Part shown: positions 6,974 to 14,135 of the stretch, one piece after another
Layout: each line of letters starts with the position of its first letter
Numbering within the stretch: the stretch's first letter is position 1
DNA from: an uncultured Campylobacter sp.
Lineage (GTDB): Bacteria; Campylobacterota; Campylobacteria; Campylobacterales; Campylobacteraceae
Assembly (NCBI RefSeq): GCF_938017615.1
Contig: NZ_CALIJA010000078.1
Location: 1 to 25,168 of the forward strand
Length of the DNA: 25,168 bases
Reading direction: 5' to 3'
Made by a program: the position numbers and the translations under genes
The notes under the pieces: generated by a model
Told to the model about the DNA's origin: nothing
Databases searched by the model: none
What the model saw: the letters and a program-made list of their open reading frames with translations, nothing else

Positions 6974-8524
6974 ATGGAAAACGTTTCAAGACGTGATCTG
7001 CTCAAAATGAGCCTAGTTGGCGCGGGTGCTTTAGCGCTCGGCTCCGTAAACGCAAACGCTGCGGTAAACTCAAAAGACGTCAAATTTGACGAAGAGTGGG
7101 ACGTAGTTATCGTAGGCTCTGGCTTTGCAGGACTTGCGGCGGGTATCACCGCAGCCGAAAAAGGCAACAAAGTTCTAATCCTAGAAAAGATGGGACGCGT
7201 CGGCGGTAACTCCGTTATTAACGGCGGAATTTTCGCAGTTCCAAACAGCGACAAGCAAAAAGCCGAAGGCATCAAAGATAGCAACGAGCTATTTATCAAA
7301 GACTGCCTAAAAGCGGGTCGCGGCCTAAACCACGTAGATCTAATCGACACCATCGCTACTCGCGCGCAAGACGCATATAAACTAACTCTAAAATGCGGCG
7401 CTAAATACATAGATAAAGTTACTCACGCAGGCGGACACAGCGTACCTAGATCGCTTCAAACCGCTAACGGCTCGGGTTCTGGTATCGTTCAGCCGATGGT
7501 AGAATACTTTAAAAACCTACAAGGCTGCGAGCTAAGACAAAGAGCTAAATTTGACGAGTTCGTCCTAGGCGAAGACGGCGGCGTAGACGGCGTGATCATC
7601 AGAGAGGATTATAAATTCGACTCAAAGAGCCAAAAAGACGACGCCGAAAACACTACGGGAACTAAAAAGACGATAAAAGCTAAAAAAGGCGTAGTGCTAG
7701 CTGCGGGCGGATTTTGCCGCGACGTATTCTTTAGACAAGTTCAAGATCCGTCTATCCTGCCTACTACGGATAGCACTAACCACCCGGGCGCAACAGCAGG
7801 CGCTATGAAAGAGGCGTTTAGGATCGGCGCTACCCCTGTTCAGCTAAGCTGGATACAATTCGGTCCATGGGCATGCCCTGACGAAAAAGGCTTTGGCGTA
7901 GGCTCTATGTTTAACGTAAACGGAAGCTTCCGCTACGGAATTTCAGTCGATCCAAGAACCGGCAAACGCTATATGAACGAGCTAGCAGACCGCCGCACAC
8001 GCTCCCAAGCTATGTTTAAAGTAATCGACGCAAAAGCAAATATCTATCCTATCAACTTCTGCGATAGCGAGGGCGTAAAAAACATGGTCATACCTGAACA
8101 CTACACTAAACCGCTAGAATCAGGCGTACTAAAGAAATTTGAAACTCTAGACGAACTAGCGGCTTTTTATAAAATCCCTGCCGCAGAGCTTAAAAAGACC
8201 ATCGAGAGATATAATAGCTTCGTTAAATCGGGCAAAGACGAGGACTTTGGCAAACCTATGGATAAAACCACTACAAACGGCGTAGATATCTCTAAACCGC
8301 CATTCTACGCTATGCGCGGTACGCCAAAACTCCACCACACTATGGGCGGTATCGACATCAATACCAAAGCTCAGGTTATCTCGCTACAAACAGAGATGCC
8401 GATTCCAAGACTATTTGCCGCAGGCGAGATCACAGGCGGCGTACACGGAGCTAGCCGCTTAGGTAGCGTGGCGATCGCAGATTGTCTAACGTTTGGTATG
8501 ATAGCCGGTGAGAATATAGGCTAA
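6974..8524 (+). CDS. Tat-exported periplasmic FAD-dependent reductase (FccA / fumarate-, methacrylate- or urocanate-reductase family)
   Basis: A 516-residue flavoprotein. A twin-arginine signal, SRRDLLKMS (5-13), ends near NANA. The FAD-binding motif VVIVGSGFAGLAAG is at 44-57. The family's catalytic region is present: RTGKRYMNELADRRTRS (328-344) supplies the proton-donor Arg region, LHHTMGGI (453-460) a substrate His, and GVHGASRLGSVAIAD (489-503) the carboxylate-binding Arg R495. At the place where fumarate reductases have a conserved HPT, this protein reads IQFGPW (294-299), so fumarate may not be the substrate. No heme motif or FMN domain is present; electrons should come from the tetraheme cytochrome and NapC-type protein encoded downstream. 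Acrylate-like, methacrylate or urocanate substrates are possible but unproven. The codon use, rich in CTA and ACT, suggests high expression. Confidence 0.85.
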   Translation: MENVSRRDLLKMSLVGAGALALGSVNANAAVNSKDVKFDEEWDVVIVGSGFAGLAAGITAAEKGNKVLILEKMGRVGGNSVINGGIFAVPNSDKQKAEGIKDSNELFIKDCLKAGRGLNHVDLIDTIATRAQDAYKLTLKCGAKYIDKVTHAGGHSVPRSLQTANGSGSGIVQPMVEYFKNLQGCELRQRAKFDEFVLGEDGGVDGVIIREDYKFDSKSQKDDAENTTGTKKTIKAKKGVVLAAGGFCRDVFFRQVQDPSILPTTDSTNHPGATAGAMKEAFRIGATPVQLSWIQFGPWACPDEKGFGVGSMFNVNGSFRYGISVDPRTGKRYMNELADRRTRSQAMFKVIDAKANIYPINFCDSEGVKNMVIPEHYTKPLESGVLKKFETLDELAAFYKIPAAELKKTIERYNSFVKSGKDEDFGKPMDKTTTNGVDISKPPFYAMRGTPKLHHTMGGIDINTKAQVISLQTEMPIPRLFAAGEITGGVHGASRLGSVAIADCLTFGMIAGENIG

Positions 8525-8530
8525 TTTGCG

Positions 8531-8550
8531 GCGTCTTTCGGACGCTTTTT
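8531..8550 (+). terminator. terminator after the flavoprotein gene
   Basis: GCGTC (8531-8535) and GACGC (8541-8545) with loop TTTCG, followed by five T residues. It would attenuate transcription so that the flavoprotein is made in excess over the downstream cytochromes. Confidence 0.7.
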
Positions 8551-8559
8551 GCGGAGCTT

Positions 8560-8712
8560 GCTAAAATTTTGCTTGGCAGACTATTTTGTCTAGCCTGCGC
8601 AAAATTTTAGCCGCGCAACCCCAAAAATCGCCTCGAAATACTTGCAAATATTATTTCGTATCGCAGGCTAAATTTAAGATTAAATTCGAGAATTCGGCTT
8701 GCGATACTTTTA
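8560..8712. repeat. structured dispersed repeat, copy A
   Basis: A perfect 13-bp inverted repeat (8560-8572 and 8599-8611) encloses an inner hairpin: GGC+AGAC at 8575-8581 against GTCT+A+GCC at 8588-8595. Next comes a core containing ATCGCCTCGAAATACTTGC, and a terminal stem, ATCGCAGGC with GCTTGCGAT, ending in ACTTTTA. From 8588 on, it matches 14148-14251. It occupies most of the spacer between the flavoprotein and the tetraheme cytochrome genes, which otherwise holds only the terminator. Confidence 0.75.
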
Positions 8713-8769
8713 AATTTAAAGCCGAATTTGCAGTTAAATTTGTAAATTTGACATCCGAAAGGAATTCGC

Positions 8770-9210
8770 ATGAAACATAAAGCGTTTCTCGCCTTGTGCG
8801 CATCTATGCTACTATGCTCTTTTGCATTTAGCGCAGGCGCGCCAAGCGCAAAGATAACGTCTTTAGTCGATCTTAACGTCACCGACGAGCTGCGAGCCAA
8901 ACACCCTTTAAAACCTCATCACGAAAAGCTAAGCTTCACCTGTCTTGATTGTCACGAAGGACAAGGAAACGACGCTAGTAAATTTAAATCCATAGGCGAT
9001 AAAGGCTGTTTGTCCTGTCACGGCGACAAGAAAAAGATAGCTAAAAGACTAGAATACATGGATCTGCTAAAAGCAAATCCCCACAACTCGGTTCACGACG
9101 GCCCTACGCTATACTGCGACGAGTGCCACAACGAGCATAAAAAATCAACCAATATGTGCACGGAGTGCCACGAACACGAAGTTCCGCAATGGATGGGGGT
9201 AACGCCATGA
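8770..9210 (+). CDS. periplasmic tetraheme cytochrome c (FccB-like)
   Basis: A 146-residue secreted cytochrome. The N-terminus is a Sec signal peptide with cleavage near AFSAGA. Four CxxCH heme motifs are seen: CLDCH (58-62), CLSCH (80-84), CDECH (116-120) and CTECH (130-134), with several further His residues (H45, H50, H51, H105, H109) able to be the second axial ligands, so bis-His hemes are expected. It should carry electrons from the NapC-type protein encoded next to the flavoprotein encoded upstream, as in the Wolinella FccABC type. The start follows AAAGGA. The stop overlaps the next ATG by 4 bases. No -10 box is evident between the structured repeat and the start, so expression probably reads through from the flavoprotein promoter. 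Confidence 0.88.
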   Translation: MKHKAFLALCASMLLCSFAFSAGAPSAKITSLVDLNVTDELRAKHPLKPHHEKLSFTCLDCHEGQGNDASKFKSIGDKGCLSCHGDKKKIAKRLEYMDLLKANPHNSVHDGPTLYCDECHNEHKKSTNMCTECHEHEVPQWMGVTP

Positions 9211-9878
9211 AAATTTCAAAGAAAGTACTAGCGCTTATTATATTAGTAAGCGGCATTATAGGGTTTTTAGTGGTACTTCCCGTGCATTACGCCCTAGAAG
9301 AAACTAGCGGAGAGAAGTTTTGCGTAGTATGCCACGAGATGGATCCTATGGTTATAGCTTATAGTAACGACGTACATAGCGGCAAAGGCAAAAGCGGAGT
9401 AAGGGCTAAATGCGTAGACTGCCACATACCTCACGACAACCTAGCCAAATACGTCCTAGTTAAAGCCAAAAACGGACTAATGGAGGGATATATTCATTTC
9501 TTCAAAGACCCGGAGGCTATAGACTGGCATAAAAATAGAGAAAAAAGAGAGCACTTCGTATTTGACAACGGTTGCGTTAGCTGCCATACGAATTTGGTGG
9601 ATAATAAGCTAACGAGCCCGCAAGCTCAAAAGATGCACGCTCACTATCAAAGCTTGCTAAATACGGATAAGCAACTAACCTGCGCTAGCTGTCACGCCGA
9701 GGTAGGCCACAGCGGGCTAAACAATATGCTAAACTACTGGAAGCCTGAATACAAAATCTACGAAAAGAAAGCCGCAATCAAAAAAGAAGAGATAAAAAAG
9801 GCTTATTTCGGGGAGGATTATGTGGGGCCGAAAGAGGTGAAGACTGAAGATAAAGAAGGCAATGCCACCAAAAAGTAG
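9207..9878 (+). CDS. NapC/NirT-family tetraheme quinol dehydrogenase (FccC-like)
   Basis: A 223-residue protein with one N-terminal membrane anchor (residues 5-26) and four CxxCH motifs: CVVCH (39-43), CVDCH (69-73), CVSCH (123-127) and CASCH (159-163). VCHEMDPM is the NapC/NrfH mark near the quinol site. It should oxidise menaquinol in the inner membrane and pass electrons to the small tetraheme cytochrome and so to the flavoprotein. The C-terminus is a charged Lys/Glu-rich tail of about 40 residues with no assigned role. The longer reading frame from 9156 overlaps the previous gene's heme region, so the ATG at 9207, preceded by GGGGGT and coupled through ATGA, was chosen. Confidence 0.88.
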   Translation: MKISKKVLALIILVSGIIGFLVVLPVHYALEETSGEKFCVVCHEMDPMVIAYSNDVHSGKGKSGVRAKCVDCHIPHDNLAKYVLVKAKNGLMEGYIHFFKDPEAIDWHKNREKREHFVFDNGCVSCHTNLVDNKLTSPQAQKMHAHYQSLLNTDKQLTCASCHAEVGHSGLNNMLNYWKPEYKIYEKKAAIKKEEIKKAYFGEDYVGPKEVKTEDKEGNATKK

Positions 9879-9884
9879 GCTAAA

Positions 9885-9950
9885 ATGAAGAAAATTTTGC
9901 TCGTTAGCGACGACGTGGAGATGCAACTAAGTCTCAACGCCGCGCTTTAG
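9885..9950 (+). pseudogene. response-regulator N-terminal remnant (21 codons)
   Basis: ATG at 9885 opens a frame, MKKILLVSDDVEMQLSLNAA plus L, ended by TAG at 9948. This is what the first strand, acidic pair and first helix of a CheY-like receiver domain look like. The rest of a receiver and any output domain are missing. A frame without a start, open from about 9995 to 10197 and containing LRKQTISTLYKKIYYAK, may be more debris from the same gene but was not recognised. Two-component genes often sit beside such reductase operons, so a decayed local regulator is the favoured reading. Confidence 0.45.
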
Positions 9951-9991
9951 CAAGGATCCGGTAAATTTTAAATCAGTAAAATTTCGCGCGA

Positions 9992-10014
9992 TAACGGGAG
10001 TTTATCTCCCGTTA
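9992..10014. terminator. 9-bp hairpin downstream of the cytochrome operon
   Basis: TAACGGGAG (9992-10000) and CTCCCGTTA (10006-10014) form a perfect stem with loop TTTAT. There is no strong T-run on either side, so its termination strength is uncertain. Confidence 0.5.
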
Positions 10015-10208
10015 CGATCTTCGTAAACAGACTATCTCTACGCTTTATAAGAAAATTTACTACGCCAAATACGACTACTTTATAATCAAACTTTTACCCA
10101 AAAAATTTTATCTCTCGTATTTAGAAGCTGCCGAATTTTATTCGGGAATAAATTTTAGCCAAAGCTCGCATCCACTCAGCTCAAAACATAAAATTTAAAA
10201 TAAGCCGT

Positions 10209-10221
10209 TTTCGATATAATT
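10209..10221 (+). promoter_or_regulatory. promoter of proB
   Basis: TATAAT at 10215-10220, preceded by TTTCGA, lies 24 bases before the proB ATG, with GGAGC at 10234-10238 as ribosome binding site. Confidence 0.65.
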
Positions 10222-10243
10222 TTCAAAAATTTTGGAGCGGAAA

Positions 10244-11365
10244 ATGAACAGAAAAGAGCTTCTGGGCGGCGCAAAACGTATCGTCGTAAAGATCGGTACT
10301 TCAACGCTTACGAACGGCGACGGCTCGCTAAATGAGCGACTCATCAAAGGTCTAGTCGCGCAAATTTGCAAACTAAAAGATGCGGGCTTTTGCGTGGCTT
10401 TGGTAAGCTCGGGTGCCGTGGGCGCGGGCATGGGACTACTCGGCGTCGCGCAAAGACCTAAAATTTTAAGCCGCAAACAAGCTCTGGCGGCAGTCGGGCA
10501 GGTCGCGCTGATGCATCTTTACGAGCGGCTGTTTTGGGCGCATGACCGCATTATCGCGCAGCTGCTGCTAAGCCGCGGCGATTTTAGCGACAGAGCGCGC
10601 TATCTTAGCGTGCGAAACGTCTGCGCAGAACTGCTCTCGCGCGGCATCGTGCCGATTATCAACGAAAACGATCCCGTCGTAGCAGATGAACTGAAAGTGG
10701 GCGATAACGACACGCTAAGCGCGCTCGTTGCGGGGCTAATCGATGCCGATCTGCTCGTGATTTTAAGCGACATCGACGGACTGTACGACAAAAATCCGAG
10801 CGAGCACGCAGACGCGAAACTTTTAAGCTTTATCGAAAAAATAGACGAACGCATCATCAAAATGGCAGGCGGCGAGGGCAGTAAATTCGGCACGGGCGGC
10901 ATGGCGACCAAGATCGCGGCGGCGCAAATGGCAAATCAGATCGGCACGAGCCTGATCATCGCGAACGGGCGTACGGACGGAATTTTGCTTAAAATAGCGG
11001 TGGGCGACGAGGTCGGCACCCTCTTTAGCGCGGGCGCAGCGCGGCTTAGCTCGCGTAAATACTGGCTCGCATACGGCGCGATTAGCAAAGGCGCGGTGAT
11101 TATCGACGCGGGTGCGGCAGAGGCGATAAAATCGGGCAAAAGCCTGCTTGCGGTCGGGATTGCCGAGGTGCGCGGCGAATTTGAGCGCGGCGAGATCGTA
11201 AACGTCTGCGCGACTGACGGCAAGCTGCTGGCGCACGGCATTAGCAACTATTCAAGCTGCGAGCTTGCGCGCATAGCGGGAGTAAAAAGCGATGAGATAG
11301 AGCAGGCTTTAGGCTACAAAAGCGACGATGACGCGATCCACGCGGATAATATCGCGCTACAATGA
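10244..11365 (+). CDS. proB: glutamate 5-kinase with C-terminal PUA domain
   Basis: ProB phosphorylates L-glutamate to gamma-glutamyl phosphate, the first step of proline synthesis. The amino acid kinase domain shows RIVVKIGTSTLT near the N-terminus, VALVSSGAVGAGM, PIINENDPVVADE, LLVILSDIDGLYDKNP and GSKFGTGGMATKI. About residues 270-350 (IDAGAAEAIKSGKSLLAVG, FERGEIVNVC, LAHGISNYSS) are the PUA domain, which is absent from the shorter ProB of some Campylobacter. The ATG at 10244 has GGAGC upstream; the in-frame TTG at 10232 has none. The product is 373 residues. Its partner proA lies 1.4 kb downstream, separated by two unrelated genes. Confidence 0.95.
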   Translation: MNRKELLGGAKRIVVKIGTSTLTNGDGSLNERLIKGLVAQICKLKDAGFCVALVSSGAVGAGMGLLGVAQRPKILSRKQALAAVGQVALMHLYERLFWAHDRIIAQLLLSRGDFSDRARYLSVRNVCAELLSRGIVPIINENDPVVADELKVGDNDTLSALVAGLIDADLLVILSDIDGLYDKNPSEHADAKLLSFIEKIDERIIKMAGGEGSKFGTGGMATKIAAAQMANQIGTSLIIANGRTDGILLKIAVGDEVGTLFSAGAARLSSRKYWLAYGAISKGAVIIDAGAAEAIKSGKSLLAVGIAEVRGEFERGEIVNVCATDGKLLAHGISNYSSCELARIAGVKSDEIEQALGYKSDDDAIHADNIALQ

Positions 11366-11411
11366 AATTTTAGCCGTGTTCGCGCGTTTAAATTTTAAAC
11401 GGAGGGCGAAG

Positions 11412-11744
11412 ATGAAAAAGATTATATTTTTTGCGCTACTTTTGGCAGGTGCGGCGTGGGCGTGCAAAGAGGCAAATCCCGCTAGAATTTTTATAGCGGC
11501 TAACGACGAGGATCAAGGCGGCACGCTAAACCGCGCCGAGTGGGAGAAAGCGGTAGCCCCAAAGAATATCAAGCTAAAATTTACGGCGCAAGACGCGGCG
11601 TGGACGGCGAAATTTGACGAACCGGACGCCGATAAAAACGGCGAGCTAGATGTTCTTGAGCTGCGCGGATATGAGCTGGTGGATTACGTAAAAGCGCCAT
11701 GCGCAAATTGGAATGATAAAGTTGGATATAATGCCGAGAAATAG
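11412..11744 (+). CDS. small secreted EF-hand protein
   Basis: From the ATG at 11412, preceded by GGAGGGCG, the product has 110 residues. A hydrophobic signal peptide ends near AAWA-C18. Two canonical EF-hand calcium loops follow: DEDQGGTLNRAE (32-43) and DADKNGELDVLE (72-83), both with Asp/Asn/Gly/Glu at the expected positions. Two cysteines remain after cleavage (C18 and C97) and could form a disulfide; a lipoprotein is less likely because the residues before C18 do not fit a lipobox. It is probably a periplasmic Ca2+-binding protein. It is not obviously tied to proline synthesis although it sits between proB and proA. The frame open upstream of 11412 overlaps proB and is not used. Confidence 0.75.
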   Translation: MKKIIFFALLLAGAAWACKEANPARIFIAANDEDQGGTLNRAEWEKAVAPKNIKLKFTAQDAAWTAKFDEPDADKNGELDVLELRGYELVDYVKAPCANWNDKVGYNAEK

Positions 11745-11922
11745 CTAAAGAAGGGATTTATGGCATGAGTTTGGCTGATAGTAAATTTACAGCATAGGGA
11801 GAAATCTTTGAGAAAATGAATAAAAGCATACTTTACAACACTGCCGCAAGTACGGCAGTGGCGATATTCTTTGCTAGACTAGCCCGCGTAGCTTGCTATT
11901 TTTTATAAGTCAAGGAAACAAA
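11745..11922. other. spacer with a strong hairpin
   Basis: CACTGCCG (11839-11846) and CGGCAGTG (11853-11860) form a perfect 8-bp stem. Further on, a T-rich run (11899-11904) follows TAGC...GCTA, a weak terminator-like arrangement. This ends the proB/EF-hand unit and marks the left side of the AT-rich block. Confidence 0.45.
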
Positions 11923-12024
11923 ATGAGTGAAATTTTGAATGAAAATATAGAATTTGGAGTGTCTTTCCTTTCGGATACTCGCTTAATTCATAGCGATGAG
12001 ACCTCCAAATTGGTACTATTATAA
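11923..12024 (+). CDS. 33-residue hypothetical ORF upstream of the HEPN gene
   Basis: ATG at 11923 has a good AAGGA 8 bases upstream and opens a 33-codon frame beginning MSEILNENIEFG and ending SKLVLL. It lies 14 bases before the HEPN gene and shares its AT-rich base use. It is acidic, without a membrane segment or known motif. It could be a small antitoxin-like partner, a leader peptide or the remnant of a larger gene. Its first codons also resemble the start of proA (MNEIL), which may be chance since GAAATTTT is common here. Confidence 0.35.
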   Translation: MSEILNENIEFGVSFLSDTRLIHSDETSKLVLL

Positions 12025-12038
12025 CAAAAGATGATTAA

Positions 12039-12794
12039 ATGTATCTTGAAAGTGTAATCTGTAAAAAACTATGTGAAAACTTAGACTGTGACGCAACGAA
12101 AATGCCGGGCTTTGGTAAACTTAAAAATTCTATTGCACTGCTTCACAATAAATATTTGTTGGGTGCTTGCAAAGAAGCTGCCGTCATTATTAAAAAATAT
12201 GCCAAAAATAATGTTGACATCTTTGATTTAGTCATTTCAATCTATAATAAACGCATAAAATCGCACCACGAAATGTTTTTAATCATCCATATTTTTGAAA
12301 CGGCATTGCGTTCTAAAGTTGCACTAGTACTATCTGAAATTTATAGTTCAAATTCTAACGCCGACGACTGGTTTTTATACGGAAAAAATGCGAAGCTAAT
12401 AAAACAAGCTGCCCACATAGCGCAGACCAAAAAGGTTAATCTAACAGAGCAAATGAATAGCTTTGAGGTGCTTGATTTATTTACGCTAGGTGATTTGCAA
12501 AACGTCATAGGCTCGAATTGGAGCGATTTCAGAGATATTTTTGCAAGCGTGTGCGAATACAAGGGGCAAAAGTTGCCAGAATACGGCACAAAAAATAGTC
12601 TTTTAAATGTATTTTCTATGATTCGTAAGGCACGCAATGATATCTTTCACAATAATCCGCCAAAAACAAAAGCAAAATCAATAACTGTAAATATTGAAAT
12701 TTTGCTATTACGACTGGGGTTTAACCTAAATGATGCATTTAAAAATATATCAAATTTAAACCATATGGTAAACTTAAAATATAAATATGATTAA
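12039..12794 (+). CDS. HEPN-domain protein, Abi-like (AbiF/Abi_2 type)
   Basis: A 251-residue cytoplasmic protein, mostly helical. FETALRSKVALVL (86-98) matches the Abi_2-type helix, and MIRKARNDIFHN (194-205) contains the R-x4-H motif (R199, H204) typical of HEPN ribonucleases. Family members act as abortive-infection or toxin RNases. The gene is visibly richer in A/T than its neighbours, uses codons such as AAT, ATA and TTA freely, and separates proB from proA, so recent acquisition is likely. There is no transposase or recombinase beside it. The only candidate partner is the 33-residue ORF just upstream. The Shine-Dalgarno signal is poor (AAAAGATGATTAA). Toxicity and target are unknown. 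Confidence 0.7.
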   Translation: MYLESVICKKLCENLDCDATKMPGFGKLKNSIALLHNKYLLGACKEAAVIIKKYAKNNVDIFDLVISIYNKRIKSHHEMFLIIHIFETALRSKVALVLSEIYSSNSNADDWFLYGKNAKLIKQAAHIAQTKKVNLTEQMNSFEVLDLFTLGDLQNVIGSNWSDFRDIFASVCEYKGQKLPEYGTKNSLLNVFSMIRKARNDIFHNNPPKTKAKSITVNIEILLLRLGFNLNDAFKNISNLNHMVNLKYKYD

Positions 12795-12803
12795 GGAGCG
12801 AAA

Positions 12804-14063
12804 ATGAACGAAATTTTAGATATCTGTAAGCGCGCAAAGGCCGCTTGCGGCGAGCTTTTGAGACTTGGTAGCAAGGCTAAATTTGAAATTTTAAACGCCG
12901 TGGCGGATGAGCTGCTCGCACAAAAGGACGCGATAAAAGCGACAAACGCCAAAGACCTTACAAACGGCGAGAGATCAGGCTTGAACGCAGCGCTGCTAGA
13001 CCGTCTAAGGCTAACCGACGCCCGTATCGAGGCGATGGCGCAGGGCGTGCGCGAAGTGGCGGGATTTGCAGAGGTCGTGGGCGAGAATCTAGGCGGCTGG
13101 AGCCATCCAAACGGCATGCAAATCAGCCGCGTGCGCGTGCCACTGGGTGTGCTCGGCATCATCTACGAGAGCCGTCCAAACGTCAGTATCGACGCGGCGG
13201 CTCTGGCGCTAAAAAGCGGCAACGCAGCGATCCTGCGAGGCAGTGCAAGCGCGCTAAATTCAAACATCTTTTTAGTAAATTTATTTAACGAAGCCGGGGC
13301 GAAATTTGGCTTACCGACGGGTGCAGTGCAGCTCGTGGAGAGCGCCGAACGCGAAGTAGTGGCGAAAATGGCGAAAATGAGCGAGTATATCGACGTTTTG
13401 ATACCGCGCGGCGGCAAGAGCTTAAAAGATTTTATCGCGCAAAACGCGACCGTACCGATCATCATGACGGGTGAGGGAGTTTGCCACATCTTTGTCGATG
13501 AGAGCGCAAATTTGAGCGAAGCGGCAAAGATAATCAAAAACGCCAAAACCCAGCGCCCAAGCGTCTGCAACGCCGTAGAGTGCGTGCTTTTACATGAGCG
13601 CGTGGCGGGCGAAATTTTACCTGAGCTGGTGCGTGAGATGCCGGAGGTCGAGTTTCGCGTGAGCGAGCAGCTTTTGGGCGCGTGCGAGTCGGAGCTGCGA
13701 GGCACTAAAAACGTCAAAACGGCTAGTGAGAGCGACTTTGGCGCCGAATTTTTGGATCTCGTGCTAGCCGTGCGCGCGGTGCGGGATACAGGCGAGGCGA
13801 TTAGCTTTATAAACGCGCATTCTAGCGGGCATTCGGACGCGATTTTAAGCGCGGATTACGCGACCGTCGAGCGATTTTTAAACGAAGTGGACAGCGCAGT
13901 CGTCTATGCCAACGCCTCGACGCGCTTTAGCGACGGCAGCGAGTTTGGATTCGGCGGCGAGATCGGCATCAGCACGCAAAAGCTGCATGCCAGAGGGCCG
14001 ATGGGGGTGAGGGAGCTTACGACCTATAAATACGTCGTCCGAGGCGGCGGGCAAATTCGTTAG
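12804..14063 (+). CDS. proA: gamma-glutamyl phosphate reductase
   Basis: A 419-residue member of the aldehyde dehydrogenase superfamily that reduces gamma-glutamyl phosphate to glutamate semialdehyde with NADPH, the second step of proline synthesis. IYESRPNVSIDAAALALKSG (120-139) and RGGKSLKDFI are family marks. The catalytic cysteine is C255 in QRPSVCNAVE. FGFGGEIGISTQKLHARGPM near the C-terminus completes the usual length. AAGGAG stands 5 bases before the ATG. It begins 9 bases after the HEPN stop, so transcription may come through that gene or from an unidentified promoter. Confidence 0.95.
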   Translation: MNEILDICKRAKAACGELLRLGSKAKFEILNAVADELLAQKDAIKATNAKDLTNGERSGLNAALLDRLRLTDARIEAMAQGVREVAGFAEVVGENLGGWSHPNGMQISRVRVPLGVLGIIYESRPNVSIDAAALALKSGNAAILRGSASALNSNIFLVNLFNEAGAKFGLPTGAVQLVESAEREVVAKMAKMSEYIDVLIPRGGKSLKDFIAQNATVPIIMTGEGVCHIFVDESANLSEAAKIIKNAKTQRPSVCNAVECVLLHERVAGEILPELVREMPEVEFRVSEQLLGACESELRGTKNVKTASESDFGAEFLDLVLAVRAVRDTGEAISFINAHSSGHSDAILSADYATVERFLNEVDSAVVYANASTRFSDGSEFGFGGEIGISTQKLHARGPMGVRELTTYKYVVRGGGQIR

Positions 14064-14090
14064 CGGCTCGTCTTTTTCAAAAGGATCATC

Positions 14091-14135
14091 TTGCGAGCGC
14101 TTTTGAGAGAAATTTTGCTTCTCTTGCGCTCGCAA
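14091..14135 (+). terminator. long hairpin after proA
   Basis: TTGCGAGCGC (14091-14100) and GCGCTCGCAA (14126-14135) form a perfect 10-bp stem; inside it AGAGAA (14106-14111) pairs with TTCTCT (14119-14124). It can end or protect the proA message, and it overlaps the upstream half of repeat copy B. Confidence 0.55.

Noticed and set aside
8586..8780. 64-codon open frame in the spacer before the tetraheme cytochrome
   Set aside because: It coincides with dispersed repeat copy A, has no ribosome binding site and overlaps the cytochrome start.
9156..9206. Longer start for the NapC-type protein
   Set aside because: It overlaps the last heme motif of the previous gene and would place residues before the membrane anchor; the ATG at 9207 is coupled and has a ribosome binding site.
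11328..11411. Longer start for the EF-hand protein
   Set aside because: It would overlap proB and destroy the signal peptide; the ATG at 11412 has a strong GGAGG site.
11816..11908. 30-codon frame beginning MNKSILYN
   Set aside because: It has no ribosome binding site and most of it is hairpin and terminator-like sequence.
11908..11940. Likeness of the 33-codon ORF start to the proA start (AAGGA...ATGA..GAAATTTT)
   Set aside because: GAAATTTT and AAGGA before ATG are very common in this genome, so a target-site duplication cannot be claimed.
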